From: Elgaria multicarinata webbii | Lineage: Eukaryota > Chordata > Lepidosauria > Squamata > Anguidae | NCBI RefSeq assembly: GCF_023053635.1 | Contig: NC_086188.1 | Location: 3,427,001-3,491,000 of the forward strand | Reading direction: 5' to 3' | Length of the DNA stretch: 64,000 nt | Shown: in pieces, positions 35,881 to 47,518 of the stretch | Layout of the letters: each line of letters opens with the position of its first letter | How positions within the stretch are numbered: position 1 is the stretch's first letter | Notes under the pieces: model-generated | The model's input: the letters and a program-made list of their open reading frames with translations, nothing else | Told to the model about the DNA's origin: nothing | Database searches by the model: none | Position numbers and translations under genes: made by a program

Positions 35881-37570
35881 GCCCTCTTGCCCTAAATGCA
35901 TTCAAAGAGCACTTGTGCATTCAGGATTTCTAGAGAGATTGGGAGAAGCTGAGAAAGCAACACATAAAAACCCAACACCCAGGACTTTTAAAATATCAAT
36001 AATTTGGCGAGCCCAACATCTGCCGAAAGAGAGAAGCTGTTGGGACCCGGAAAAAGGCCATCAAGAAGGGGGGAAAGAGAGCTCCCCCTGGAAGGTGTTC
36101 ATTTCAGGGGCGCCTTGTTGAACTTTGTCCTGTGAGCTGCTAACGGCTTCAGACTCTTGGGGCTCAACTCCCTCCTCCAGGCTCTCTTGAAGTTTATCCT
36201 CTGAGTTAAAAGTGGCAGTGGACGCATCTTGGAGCCACTGCGCATGTGCGTAAACATGAACATTAGCGCATGAACGTTAAGGCACCACGCACACTGTGCA
36301 GCCTGCCGTTTGGAAATACTGTGGAATTCCTCATCGATTGTACAACAATTCTGCTTTTTTCTATGTCTAACAAAATGAACCAACACACTCGTCACTTTTA
36401 CCGTTTACTGGTGGAAAGCCGGTGATGTCAGCATCAACTAATGCAGCGCACAAAATTGAATTATGGAGTAAGTCACAGTGGTTGGTGGATTGGGGAGGGG
36501 AGGGACCCTCCCCTTGGTATGCGATGTTACAAGGAACACATGGCCCTATTTTTGTCTTTGAAATAATGTATGGCTCCTGCTGCCAGCCTACGAAAACCAA
36601 AACCACAACATTTCCCCAATTTTGCGCTATATCCTCACAGGCTTTCTTGTGTGGCCTTAAACAAGCCCCATTCATGGATTCCGAAAACCCCATCAGCAAT
36701 GTTCTCTTGACAGAAGCCTTCCTCCTACCACAGGGCACATTCCTTCTGAGAAGCAGAATTCCACCCCAGACAGGCATCAAAGACCGAATGTACTGCGTCT
36801 GGGACCCCCCCCACACACATTTTAAAGGAATTATCAGCACCCTTGGTTTGAAAGGGCACAAATAGAGCTATTAACTAGTCCATGATCCAGATTCATCATG
36901 TGCCTGGAAAGATGCTTTAGGCAACTCCAGTAAGTGCAGAATGTGGTTGATTTCCTTTTCGTTTCCAGGAGGGTGTTTTTGAAAGGGCGCATCAACCGCC
37001 TCACATGGTTGCTTTGAGTGTTTGCAGCAAACACACCCAAATCGCTCGCTGCCTGCCTGCCTGCCCACCCCCTCCAGTCCTGGGGGTTGGATGGGCGAGA
37101 AAAACAACACTTCCCGTTGTTTTTTGCTTCTGTCTTCCAGGTTCCTTCTGTATTGCAATTGGTTCTCTCCCTCCTCCACGCTCTGTGTTCCTCGGCTCAG
37201 GGTCACCCCTGGCCAACTTGTCATCCTTTCCTGTCCCCGTTGGCCAGGACTTCTGCTGTGCGGATCCATAGGCCTGGAGAATCAACTGCCTTCCTCCCTA
37301 ACCATCAGTTTCTTCATTCCCTTCCAGCATCTGCCTACCAGCTATGCCTTATTTTCCTCTTCAAAAGCGTCCCGCACGCCAATGCCCCAACAACGTTCCC
37401 GGTTGCTTGCCTGCGTGAATCACCCGAAGGGTGCTGCGCGGAGATGCCGTCTAGACCTAGATTCTAGGCTGACCACTTATGCATTGCCCCCAAAAGAAGA
37501 AATGCATCACGCACAAAAGAGAGAGGACAAAAGAGGTCACTGATTCTCCGAGTCGTTCTCCAGCTTCTCC
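35881..37570. other. No recognised feature
   Basis: Overlapping chance frames of about 145-165 codons lie on both strands at 36367-36865, and others at 36871-37543. None matches a known family. No splice-supported exon recognised. Confidence 0.45.
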
Positions 37571-37697
37571 AGGTAGGGCAGGGAAAGAATCCTGCCTGAA
37601 ACCCTGGAGAGCCGTTGCTGCCAGTCAGTGTCAACAATACTGGGCAAGATGGACCAACATTTTGGCCCAGTAGAAGGCAGCTTCATGTGTTCCTAAA
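37571..37697 (+). mobile_element. tRNA-Ala-like SINE, 3' part
   Basis: GAATCCTGCCTGAAACCCTG, GTTGCTGCCAGTCAGTGTCA and CAGCTTCATGTGTTCCTA match the body and end of the SINE at 54321-54512; the tRNA-like head is missing. Confidence 0.75.
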
Positions 37698-37867
37698 AAT
37701 TGCACATCCTAATTTATATGTATTCAGTGCCAACGACCACCTTTCCTTTCTTTGCGTGAAGCATACGGCAGGCAAAGACCTCTTTCTTCAAGAAGGCCTT
37801 AGGCTTATAAGTGGGTCTGTGGGTTGGGTGCTGTTTTTATCCTGTCACTGTTACATTTTTATTGTAA

Positions 37868-38386
37868 CAGCTACTAGGAGGAGGGCTTTCTCTGCTGTGG
37901 CACCCCAGCTGTGGAATGAGCTCCCCAGAGAGGTTTGCCTAGCGCCTACACTGTACTGCTTTCGTCACCAGCTGAAGACCTTTTTATTTTCTCAGTATTT
38001 TAACACCTAATTTAACTTAAATTTAAACCTTGTTTTAATTCTGTATTTTAACCTATATCAATTTTTGCTGTGTGGTTTTATCCTGATTGTGCTTTTTATA
38101 TTGTATTTTGTATTTGTGGTTTTAGATTGTTGGTGGTTTTATTATGCTCTTCATGGTTTTAATTTTTGTGAACCACCCAGAGAGCTTCAGCTATTGGGCG
38201 GTATAGAATCATAGAATAGCAGAGTTGGAAGGGGCCTACAAGGCCATCGAGTCCAACCCCCTGCTCAATGCAGGAATCCACCCTAAAGCATCCCCGACGG
38301 ATGCTTGTCCAGCTGCCTCTTGAAGGCCTCTAGGGTGGCCTTCAAGAAAATGCAATAAATAAATAAATAAATAAATAAACATTTCA
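37868..38386 (+). mobile_element. L2-clade LINE 3' end, split by a CR1
   Basis: It encodes [20 protein letters not shown], then [20 protein letters not shown], followed by the 3' UTR ending in TATTGGGCGGTATA. A CR1 fragment (38204-38346) intervenes before AAAATGCAATAAATAAATAA. Confidence 0.88.
38204..38346 (-). mobile_element. CR1 3' end inserted in an L2-clade tail
   Basis: AGAATCATAGAATAGCAGAG to GAAGGCCTCTAGGGTGGCC is CR1 3' sequence in inverted orientation; the host LINE continues on both sides. Confidence 0.85.
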
Positions 38387-39648
38387 TTTTGATACATTTG
38401 ATTCTTTTAATCTATTCTTTTAACTTGTTTTCAAAGCCACGTTGAGTGCCCCTTTTTCGTAGAAAGGTGAGGTGCAAGTCAAATCAAATCGATAAATAAA
38501 CCAACACAAGACTCTGATGCACGGAGTAGAAATCTTAAGTTTAAGCATGACTTGAGGGAAGACCTCTCAACAAGGAGGGCTGCCCATTTGGATTTCTGGC
38601 GAATCTGGCTTGGCAGACAGGGGAAAGCATCTCTAAAGAAAAAGAAGGCGTAACGCATTTCCGTAGCGGCCCGGCTGCCAACCTCCCATCTGCTTGCAGT
38701 TGGGAAGATTTTGCTTGCTTTCAAAGCCACGACACCACAAGCCACTGCTGGATGATAATTCCTTTGTCCCCTAAACAAAAGTGTCCCTCTGTGGTCCATA
38801 CAGACAACAGATTCTGCAGTGTAAATGCAACACACACCTCTCCGCCCCGAAGAAGCGACCGCTTCTGTTAAGTGCCGTTTTAATGCATCCAAGTCGGAAA
38901 GGTGTTTAAATGTTTTGAAGACGCGTTGAACCATTGAGACCCAGGTTTTCTTCTCTGAAATGCTCGCACATCACATGAGTGGTGAGCACTAATCCATCCA
39001 AGAGGTGATGGGATTACAGCGCATTATCGGGGCTTCTTGCAGACGCCTCTGACCCTCTCTGAGGCGTGATGAGAGAGAGAGACAGAGAGAGACAGAGAGA
39101 GAGAGAGAGGCAGAATGGGGAACGGCCTCTGAGATGGATTGAGAAAAATGGAGCGCCAGGCTCTTAAGCCGTGGAAGATCCAAGAATAAACATGTCTTTG
39201 CAGTCGGCACTCCAAAGGCAGCCATGGCTCTGAGCCTGGCTTGGGCTACAAACCCAGGTTGGCTGGCTCAGTTGAGAGGCTGGTGGCAGAGGAGACGTTG
39301 TGGCTGAGTGTGTGTTTAACCGCCTTAAGGAAGCCAACTATGGCATTCACTACCACAAGATGTAGTGATGGCCGCTAATTTGGACGGCTCTAAAAGGAGG
39401 TTTCTCTGCAAGCCCCACTCCCACGGAAGACACGGGGCAACCTGAGTATCCCCATGGCAAGGGTCCCTTGCCTGAAGTCCCCCAAAACTGATGGATGTGG
39501 AATTGCTTTGAACACTCAACAAGTGGTACATCGATTCCGGTTCCTTGTATTACATTCAGTGGTTCAGGCGTGGGATGCCTCGGTGGCCCCATCCTTCCCT
39601 CTGCACCGTTGGCCATCTCTAGCAAAATCCAGAGGTGGGTGAAATGTA
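38387..39648. other. No recognised feature except GA-rich tract
   Basis: Intergenic. A degenerate (GA)n tract lies at 39069-39110. Nothing else recognised. Confidence 0.5.
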
Positions 39649-39959
39649 GAATCATAGAACTGTAGAGTTGGAAGGGGCCCACAACACCATTGAGTCCAAC
39701 CTCAGCTCAATGCAAGAATCCACCTTAGAACATCCCTGACAGATGGCTCTCCAGCTGGCTCTTGAAGGCCTCTAGTGTGGGAGAGCCCACAACCTTCCTA
39801 GGGAACTGATTCCATTGTCGTACTGCTCTAACAATCAGGACGTTTTTCCTGATGTCCAGCTGGAATCTGGCTTCCTGTAAGTTGAGCCCGTTATTCCGTG
39901 TCCTGCACTCTGGGAGGATCGAGAAGAGATCCTGGCCCTCCTCTGTGGGACAACCTTTC
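39649..39959 (-). mobile_element. CR1 LINE, inverted, outer part 1
   Basis: ATCATAGAACTGTAGAGTTG to GTGGGACAACCTTTCA. The ORF2 text continues at 40373 after a second CR1 inserted in the opposite orientation. Confidence 0.88.
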
Positions 39960-40367
39960 AGGGGTCTGGAAACAAAGTTCTATGAAGAGAGACTGAAACA
40001 ACTGGGCATGTTTAGCCTGGAGAAGAGAAGATTGAGGGGAGACATGAGAGCACTCTTCAAATACTTAAAAGGTTGTCACACAGAGAAGGGCCAGGATCTC
40101 TTCTCGATCATCCCAGAGTGCAGGACATGGAATAACGGGCTCAAGTAACAGGATGCCAGATTCTGGCTGGACATCAGGAAAAACTTCCTCACTGTTAGAG
40201 CAGTATGATAATGGAACCAGTTACCTACGGAGGTTGTGGGCTCTCCCACATTAGAGGCCTTCAAGAGGCAGCTAGACAACCATCTGTCAGGGATGCTTTA
40301 GGGTGGATTCCTGCATTGAGCAGGGTAGTGGCCTTAGAAGACCCTTCCAACTCTACTATTCTATGAA
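39960..40367 (+). mobile_element. CR1 LINE nested in CR1
   Basis: The plus strand reads KFYEERLKQLGMFSLEKRRL, then RGDMRALFKYLKGCHTEKGQ, and ends with CAACTCTACTATTCTATGA. It lies inside an inverted CR1. Confidence 0.9.
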
Positions 40368-40635
40368 GTCCTTGAAGAGTGCTCTCCTGTCTCCCCTCCG
40401 TCTTCTCTTCTCCTAGCTAAACATGCCCAGTTCTTTCAGTCTCTCCTCATAGGGACCCCTGGATTTCTGGACCCCTGATCATCCTCTGAACCCCCTCCTC
40501 TGAACTCCCTCCAGCTTGCCTGCATCCTTCTTGTACTGTGGTGCCCAGAACTGGACACAATACTCAAGATGAGGTCTAACCAGTGATAAATAGAGGGGAA
40601 CCAGTCCCTCTCACGATTTGGAAGCTGTACTTGGT
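40368..40635 (-). mobile_element. CR1 LINE, inverted, outer part 2
   Basis: AGTCCTTGAAGAGTGCTCTC through CTCCAGCTTGCCTGCATCCT to GGAACCAGTCCCTCTCACGA, the upstream ORF2 continuation of 39649-39959. Confidence 0.85.
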
Positions 40636-41659
40636 AGATCTCTGCGTGTTTTGAAACAGATTGGCAGGAAATTTTGACTCCTCCCTTTTTTTTATTGAAC
40701 AGCAGCCATAAACGATACTGCTGAAAGGAAGAAAGTTTGGAGTAAACAAGAATGTTGTTTGAGTAGAAGGACTGTGAATTCTGCTCAGTTCTGGCAGTCA
40801 GAACAAATCCCTGGACTCGGAACACTTTAATATAAGGGTACGTCTTTTGCACCATAGTCTGTTCGGTGGATCTGTGGGTTATAATGAAAAACAAAGAAGA
40901 ACTTCAAAGCCTGAAGCCTGTCCTTGTCCGCTGTGAGTCAACCAGGGACAAGGAATGTGTGTTCTCTCACCACTTAATGGGAATTGGTAATGGCTGAAGG
41001 CTTGACTAGCATCAGTAAAGTGTATTAGCCTATTATAGGGGGTGATTAGTGCTATAATTAGCATCCTCAGGCTCAGATAGCTCCCCCTCCATCGCTAGAA
41101 GAAAATCCTCTGAGTGATCCAATCTTCTCCATGCAATTCCCCACCCCCAGTGATCCTTTGAGCACCATCACCTTCCCTTGCGTGTATTGTAGCTTTACAG
41201 CAATGACATGTGTACTTCTTAGCTCATCTGGTATTAACTCAATTGGATAACTTAACAGGCAGCAAAGATACTCGCTTTGATTCTGTGCCAGAAACATCTG
41301 CACGCACGTGGACGGGCGGGGCAGCGGCTTTGTTTTTCTCTTCCTTTTTGGCGAGTTGGGTGGAAAATCCGCTTCGCTTCCAGCCCACGGGGTGGGGCGG
41401 GGGCAAGGGAGAGCCGGTGGATGCTGCTTGGCTCCAGATTCGACTTCTTCTTTCTTTCGGATGGATTTTCACAAGAGGGCCCATCGCTCGACCATTCAGA
41501 TCAACCCTTTCAGAAGCCAGAGAAACATCTGTTCAGAAACGGCCTTTCGCTGCTGCTTGGCCATATCTGAACTAGAATCGCTTCCAAGGACATTGGTTTG
41601 TCCAGTTCTATTCTCCTCGATCTCATCCTTCGAAGTGTAATCTTTAGGGCAGTGCCAGC
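40636..41659. other. No recognised feature
   Basis: Intergenic; frames near 41210-41640 overlap in three phases and match nothing known. Confidence 0.45.
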
Positions 41660-42058
41660 TCCAGGGTTTTGGAGCAACTGGGTATGTTTAGCCTGGAGAA
41701 GAGAAGATTGAGGGGAGACAGGATAGCCCGCTTCAAATACTTGAAAGGTTGTCACACAGAGGAGGGCCAGGATCTCTTCTCCGTCATCCCAGAGTGCAGG
41801 ACACGGAATCATGGGCTCAAGTTACAGGAAGCCAGATTCCGGCTGGACATCAGGGAAAACGTCCTGACTGTTAGAGCAGTACGACAATGGAACCAGTTCC
41901 CTAGGGAGGTGGTGGGCTCTCCCACACTAGAGGCCTTCAAGAGGCAGCTGGACAACCCTCTGTCAGGGATGCTTTAGGGTGGATTCCTGCATTGAGCGGG
42001 GGGTTGGCCTTGTAGGCCCCTTCCAACTCTACTATTCTGCTGTATGACTCTATGATTC
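41660..42058 (+). mobile_element. CR1 LINE 3' end
   Basis: Open for 102 codons as LGMFSLEKRRLRGDRIARFK and [20 protein letters not shown]. It ends with repeated CTATGA-type tail text. Confidence 0.92.
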
Positions 42059-42479
42059 AAGACACCCTCCGTGGGGGCCCTCCCTCAGCATAGGCGTGCT
42101 CAGCACACGTTATTAGGGTGTGCACCCAGGGAATTCTTTTAATTTTCTTTTAAAGGCAAACATTTATTGAATACTCAATCATACAGGACATTATTTTTAT
42201 TCATTTATTTATTAAAACTCTAGACACTGATTCCCAGTTCTGCGTTCAGCTTGTCTATTCACAAGAGGGCAGTTGAGGGTGGGGGGGTGGGGGGGACGAG
42301 GAGACACTCTTCAAGCCTTAGCATTGGCAGGGCTTTGTGGTGACACCGGATGGGGATGGGGCTTATGAGGGCAGCCAGAGGACTGTCCCCGCTGCATCTG
42401 GATCCCCCTCTGGAACCCTACTCAGTGCCCCCCCACAATTCAGCACTTATTGCTTGAGACATTAGGCTGTTCCTGGGCA
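42059..42479. other. No recognised feature
   Basis: Contains a G-rich stretch near 42275-42300. No repeat or gene identified. Confidence 0.4.
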
Positions 42480-43131
42480 CACCACTTGGCTCAGCAATAC
42501 TACAAACGAGAAGGATCTTGGAATTGTTGTAGATCACAAGCTGAATAGGAGCCAACAGTGTGATATGGCTGCAAGAAAGGCAAATGCTATTTTGGGCTGC
42601 ATTAATAGAAGTAGAGCTTCCAAATCGCGTGAGGTACTGGTTCCTCTCTATTCGGCCCTGGTTAGGCCTCATCTGGAGCATTGTGTCCAGTTCTGGGCTC
42701 CACACTTCAAGAAGGATGCAGACAAGCTGGAGCGTGTTCAGAGGAGGGCAACCAGGATGGAAACAAAGCCGTATGAGGAGAGACTGAAACAACTGGGAAT
42801 GTTTAGCCTGGAGAAGAGAAGATTGAGGGGAGACATGATAGCTCTCTTCAAAGACTTAAAAGGTTGTCGCACAGAGGAAGGCCAGGATCTCTTCCCGATA
42901 ATCCCAGAGTGCAGGACACAGAATAACGGGCTCAAGTTACAGGAAGTCAGTTGCGACAATGGAACCAGTTACCTAGGGAGGTTGTGGACTCTCCCACAGT
43001 AGAGGCCTTCAAGAGGCAGCTGGACAACCCTCTGTCAGGGATGCTTTAGGGTGGATTCCTGCATTGGGCAGGGGGTTGGACTTGATGGCCTTTTAGGCCC
43101 CTTCCAACTCTACTATTCTATGATTCTGTTA
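42480..43131 (+). mobile_element. CR1 LINE, longest copy in window
   Basis: It begins further upstream in ORF2 than the others (NEKDLGIVVDHKLNRSQQCD, then MAARKANAILGCINRS and [20 protein letters not shown]) and ends CTACTATTCTATGATTCTG. It is internally shortened compared with neighbouring CR1 copies. Confidence 0.92.
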
Positions 43132-44287
43132 TTGTGCATGCTTATGTACCTCAGTGAGTCTGCTTTTCTCATGCCATGGTCACCAGTTGCTCTTAGTCCT
43201 CTTTCTCATCATTCTGCCAGCTGAAAGGCAACCTTTAGCTTTCAATTAGAAATGCAGACAACCTTGGAAAGAAATCTTCCCATTTAAACTGCTAGCACGA
43301 ATTAGGAACTCCATCAAAGAAAAGGAAAAAGCAAGCAAAAATCAGCCACACTCGGCTTTGTTATTTCCTTCATCCCCTGTGCTAAACTGTCACAAACAAG
43401 AGTGTAACACTGTAATACTGTGTAAATATTTATTAAGCTAACCAAAAGATCACCAAAAATGTACGAGATTGTGTCACCAGACAAGATGTTACAACACCCC
43501 CCCGAAAGGGTGCACATTTTTCACGATCTTTCGGTTGGCCTAATAAATACACTAGTCATTAATATGGATTTTTTTTCTTATGGTTGACATGGCTGCTTTT
43601 GCGTTTTTAAAAGCAAGACTTGAAAGCCTCATTATCGCCTCATTCCCTTGCTGGAGCAAGCGGGTGGGTCTGCCAGTTACTCGGGCCCTGCTGCAGATGA
43701 TCCATGCTCAAACTCTGAAAAATGCTCCCTGCATCCTATAAAGGCTGGCGGATGACTTGGCCTTTGGGAAAGTCCCAAAGAAATGTTATCAGCGAAGTGC
43801 CAGCTGAGCTGAGCTGCCCTGCCTGGGTAATCGCGTCCCGATCGCTTGTCCTTATCTGGAGAGGAGCACAGCCAACGCTGGATGAAATATTAAGCCCTCT
43901 CAAGTTGGTCAGGAGACAAGGAGCAGGAACAGCAGATGGCAAGTTATAATTTTTCTGCTTCCCGTCGGCCTTTCGAAAGTCCACGATCCAGCCTTGCTTG
44001 GACTGAAGAACGCTGAACTGACTGGGGAGGATCTTTGGCACATGCAAAGGGTGTAATGGAGTCGTGAGTAGACAGGGCAGCATCTTCTGGCAACAGCTCA
44101 TCATGAGGGTGCATGAAGGGGGAAACTGGTGTGCGTGTGTGTAGGGGGAAAGCATTTATGCAACCATGGGTACATCAGAAAGTGACTATACTCAGGCTGT
44201 TGGTCCATCTAGTGTGGATTGGTCTGCTTTCCTCCACCCAGCATGGTAGTCAAGAATGATGGGAGATGTAGCACACCAGGTTGGTGC
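43132..44287. other. Intergenic sequence, nothing recognised
   Basis: AT-rich parts near 43200-43440 and 43540-43620 look single-copy. A partial arm of the palindromic repeat (GAATGATGGGAGATGTAGCA) is at about 44250. Confidence 0.45.
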
Positions 44288-44525
44288 ATAGAAACATCAG
44301 AACATCAGAAGTGCCCTGCTGGTCATGTAGTCCAGCACTCTGTTCGCACAATGGCCAACCAGGGACCAACAAAGCAGGACATGGTGCAACAGCACCATCC
44401 CACCCATGTTCCCCTGGTGCACACTGCCTTGGATACTGGAGGTAGCACACAACCATCAGGGCTAGTAGCCATGGATAGCCTTCTCCTCCAGGAATTGATC
44501 AAAGGCCTGCACATTAGCCACACTA
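44288..44525 (-). mobile_element. CR1-type LINE 3' end, inverted
   Basis: AGAACATCAGAAGTGCCCTG, ACTCTGTTCGCACAATGGCC, GCTAGTAGCCATGGATAGCC. Same subfamily as 2500-2801. Confidence 0.8.
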
Positions 44526-45218
44526 AAGCCGTGGTGCCATTTTAAACACTGCGGCTACTGCTGCAATATTTCCAGCTGTTGATTGATGACATCTTAGAAA
44601 ACAGGGGATGTTTTCCAAGTGTATCTTTTTAATCGAAAGGACACTCCTGCAGGTTTTAAATCGGTGGAATATCAGCTCCGGCACAGAGAAGATTAAGCCT
44701 TCTGGACTGTGAAATATTTGACAGCCAGCCCTCCTCCGTCTTGGTCTCTCTCTCTCCTGGGATTTAAGCCGCCTCTCCGGACCCATGTTCCATCTCCAGC
44801 ATCCCTCCTGGTTATCTTGCTTCACAGAAGCAAAGGTGGTAACGCACAGTGGTTAGCTGCAATCCTGGGATGTGGTCCTTTCCTCTGAGAGCGTCATCAC
44901 ACCGGGGGGGGGGGATCGCATTTCCTTACCATCACTTCTCAGCCTGCCGTTTGTCCCACAAACGTGGCCCATTCGGTGGTCCGGTTTGATCGCTCTGCTT
45001 CTCCTGCACACAGCAGGAGATAGCGGTAAGTTCCATCTGAAAAATTATTCGGATTTACCGGGGTCTTTTTTTGTCACGTGAAGAAGGCTAGACGGGTTGG
45101 GATGCAGCCAATGTCATAAATAGGACCTGCACAAATCTGTGAGCAACAAAATGCTCCTCCGATGATGCTTTGAATTAGCAACCAGAAGTCCCTGTAGAAG
45201 AGGAAGTCCGTTTTTAAG
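44526..45218. other. No recognised feature
   Basis: Intergenic. At about 45122, GGACCTGCACAAATCTGTGA resembles a small shared stretch at 15689 and 29515. Confidence 0.4.
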
Positions 45219-45425
45219 GGAGCGTCCATGGCTCAGTGATAACAGCTCCTGCATTGCATGCAAAAACTTCCCAGGTTTGATTCCCGGCATCTCCAGGTAC
45301 AGCTGGAGTAATTTCTGCCTGAAACCCTGGAGAGCCATTGCTGCCAGTCAGTGTCAGCCATATTGGGTTAGATGGATCCATGGTCTGACTGTGGAAAAGG
45401 CCCCTTCCTGGGTTCCTCTTTGGTA
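45219..45425 (+). mobile_element. tRNA-Ala-like SINE
   Basis: The tRNA-like head GGAGCGTCCATGGCTCAGTG, an anticodon arm with TGCATTGCATGCA, a B box near GGTTTGATTCC, the body TGCCTGAAACCCTGGAGAGC, and the end GTTCCTCTTTGG. Confidence 0.8.
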
Positions 45426-46262
45426 CTGCTAACTCCACAGATAAAGGCTCCATCCCCTCGATTTTCCCAATAATTGCACCAAACTCACAGTCGCTTGCTC
45501 TTTACTTATTCATTGGCCCTGGCATTATGGACTACATTTCTTAGAAGCCTTTCTTTGACAACAACATGAGGCCATTTCAAAGCCACGGAACTCACGCCTT
45601 TTCATTCCCTCCTGAAATATTGTTTTAATGTGCCTTTAGCATTAGCTATTCCCAGAAACGATTCCACTTAAAACGTTCACATTGGGTTGTGTTCCATTGA
45701 AAAACTAGACCATTAGAGCAAGAACCTCCATGAAGAGATGCAAAATGAGCCGTAAATAATGTCACCCATTATCCCGCATGATCCCAATCAATCTCATTCT
45801 GAGTCATTAACATTTTTATTTTTTAGGGGGGGAAAATCTGAATGGAGCAGGACCATTAAGGTGCTGCTTCTAATGTCTTGCAGATAGTTTCCCCCCCCCC
45901 CCCAATTTTGCTTCCCAATTAGATTGCGGTTTTGATGTTTAGTAACAATCAACTCAGATCAGTTGTTTTTTCTTGTTGGGAAATGCAACTTGCCCAATGT
46001 GTCCCTGAGGCGAACAATCCCTCTTCCTTGACATTTAAAAAAAAAAAAAATCTTTGCAGCCATGACCACAGACAGATGCAGAAATCGAGATCTGAGAACC
46101 AGCACACCTATCTGCAAATCTGCATCGAATCATGTGAAATAATCACCAGTTTTTCTAGCGACCTCGTCATTTTTCTATGGTATTAAAACACGAACACAAT
46201 AGTGTAATAAAACTGGGACCAATAAATCTAATCAACCAGTTAAAAATACAATAATTTGAATG
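45426..46262. other. Single-copy intergenic sequence
   Basis: No repeat recognised. The AT-rich part 45600-45800 could be conserved noncoding sequence but this cannot be judged from one genome. A C-run lies at 45891-45903. Confidence 0.4.
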
Positions 46263-46270
46263 GCCTAGGG

Positions 46271-46572
46271 CAGTGGTTCTCAACCTTCCTAATGCCGCGA
46301 CCCTTGAATACAGTTCCTCATGTTGTGGTGACCCCCAAACATAAAATTATTTTCGTTCTTCTCTACCCGATCCATTGTCATGGGATGGTTTGCTAATGAA
46401 AATAATACATAACGATAGCTTTAATAATACAAAAGATGATACATGACATAGTTCAGTCAATACAGTTTCTTAAACCATCGGAAATATGTGTTTTCCAATG
46501 GTCTTAGGCGACACCTGTGAAAGGGTCATTCGACCCCCAAAGGGGTCCCAACCCACAGGTTGAGAACCGCTG
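46271..46572. mobile_element. hAT-Charlie-type MITE (OC1/URR1-like), 302 bp
   Basis: The ends CAGTGGTTCTCAACCTTCC and GGTTGAGAACCGCTG, and the next bases TAATGCCGCGACCCTTGAAT and ATGTTGTGGTGACCCCCAA, match the termini I know from rodent URR1 and the related OposCharlie1 group. A perfect 8-bp target duplication GCCTAGGG (46263-46270, 46573-46580). No transposase. Confidence 0.9.
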
Positions 46573-46635
46573 GCCTAGGGGAATAAGCAGGTTTCAACCT
46601 GGCACTAAAAGAAATATAGCGGAAGTGCCAGGTGT

Positions 46636-47125
46636 ACCTTAGAGCATCAGAACATCAGAAGAGCCCTGACGCTGGATCAGACCAAGGGTCCATCTAGTCC
46701 AGCACTCTGTTCACACAGTGGCCAACCAGCCGTTGGCCAGGGACCAACAAAGCAGGGCATGGTGCAACAGCACCCTCCCACCCATGTTCCCCAGCAACTG
46801 GTGCACACAGACTTACTGCCTCGGATGCTCGAAGTAGCACCCAACCATCAGGGCTAGTAGCCATGGATAGCCTTTGCCTCTAGGAACTTATCCAACCCAC
46901 ATTTAAAGCCATCCAGATTGGTGGCCATCACTACATCTTGTGGTAGCGAATTCCATAATTTAGCTATGGGCTGTGTGAAGAAGTCCTTCCTTTTATTTGT
47001 CCTGGATCTCCCACCAACCAGCTTCATGGGATGACCCCATTGGGTTCTAGTATTTTGAGAGAGGGAGAAAAAGGTCTCCCTATCCACATTCTCCACACCA
47101 TGCATAATTTTGTACACCTCTACCG
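46636..47125 (-). mobile_element. CR1-type LINE 3' end, inverted, longer
   Basis: AGAACATCAGAAGAGCCCTG to ACCATGCATAATTTTGTACA. The minus strand has a degraded ORF2 end (MYKIMHGVENVDRE..F, then [20 protein letters not shown]). It shows that the 2500-2801 and 44288-44525 pieces are CR1 3' ends. Confidence 0.85.
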
Positions 47126-47188
47126 TCTCTAGGATGGGATTCCAAAAATCAGGGTGCTACCCCAGAAAAGGGATGTAGTCTTTGCTTA

Positions 47189-47356
47189 CCGTATTTCTTC
47201 AATTCTAAGACACACTTTTTTCCCCATATAAACATCTCTAAAAACGGGGTGCATCTTAGAATCACGCGTGTGTCTTAAGTTTTTTTTTTCTGTTGCTGGT
47301 ACCGAAATTAGTGTGCGTCTTACAATTGATGGCGTCTTACAATCGAAGAAATACGG
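47189..47356. mobile_element. Small TA-flanked palindromic MITE, copy 2
   Basis: CCGTATTTCTTCAATTCTAA to ATCGAAGAAATACGG, with TA on both sides (47187-47188, 47357-47358). It is 168 bp, in opposite orientation to 5191-5360. Confidence 0.8.
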
Positions 47357-47455
47357 TATCTATTTTAAGGATTTATAAACGGTGCCTTCGTCCCAAAACG
47401 GACTTCAAGGCAGTAAACATGAACACTGAAATCAATACAATGGTAAAACTTATTT

Positions 47456-47518
47456 ATGATTTATTTATTTTTTGCATTTTTATACCGCCCAATAGCTGAA
47501 GCTCCCTGGGCGGTTAAA
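47456..47518 (-). mobile_element. L2-clade LINE tail, inverted
   Basis: TTTATACCGCCCAATAGCTG and AAGCTCCCTGGGCGGTT. Confidence 0.8.

Noticed and set aside
36367-36865. Overlapping frames of about 150-165 codons on both strands
   Set aside because: No recognisable domain, no splice context, and both strands are open equally, which suggests chance.
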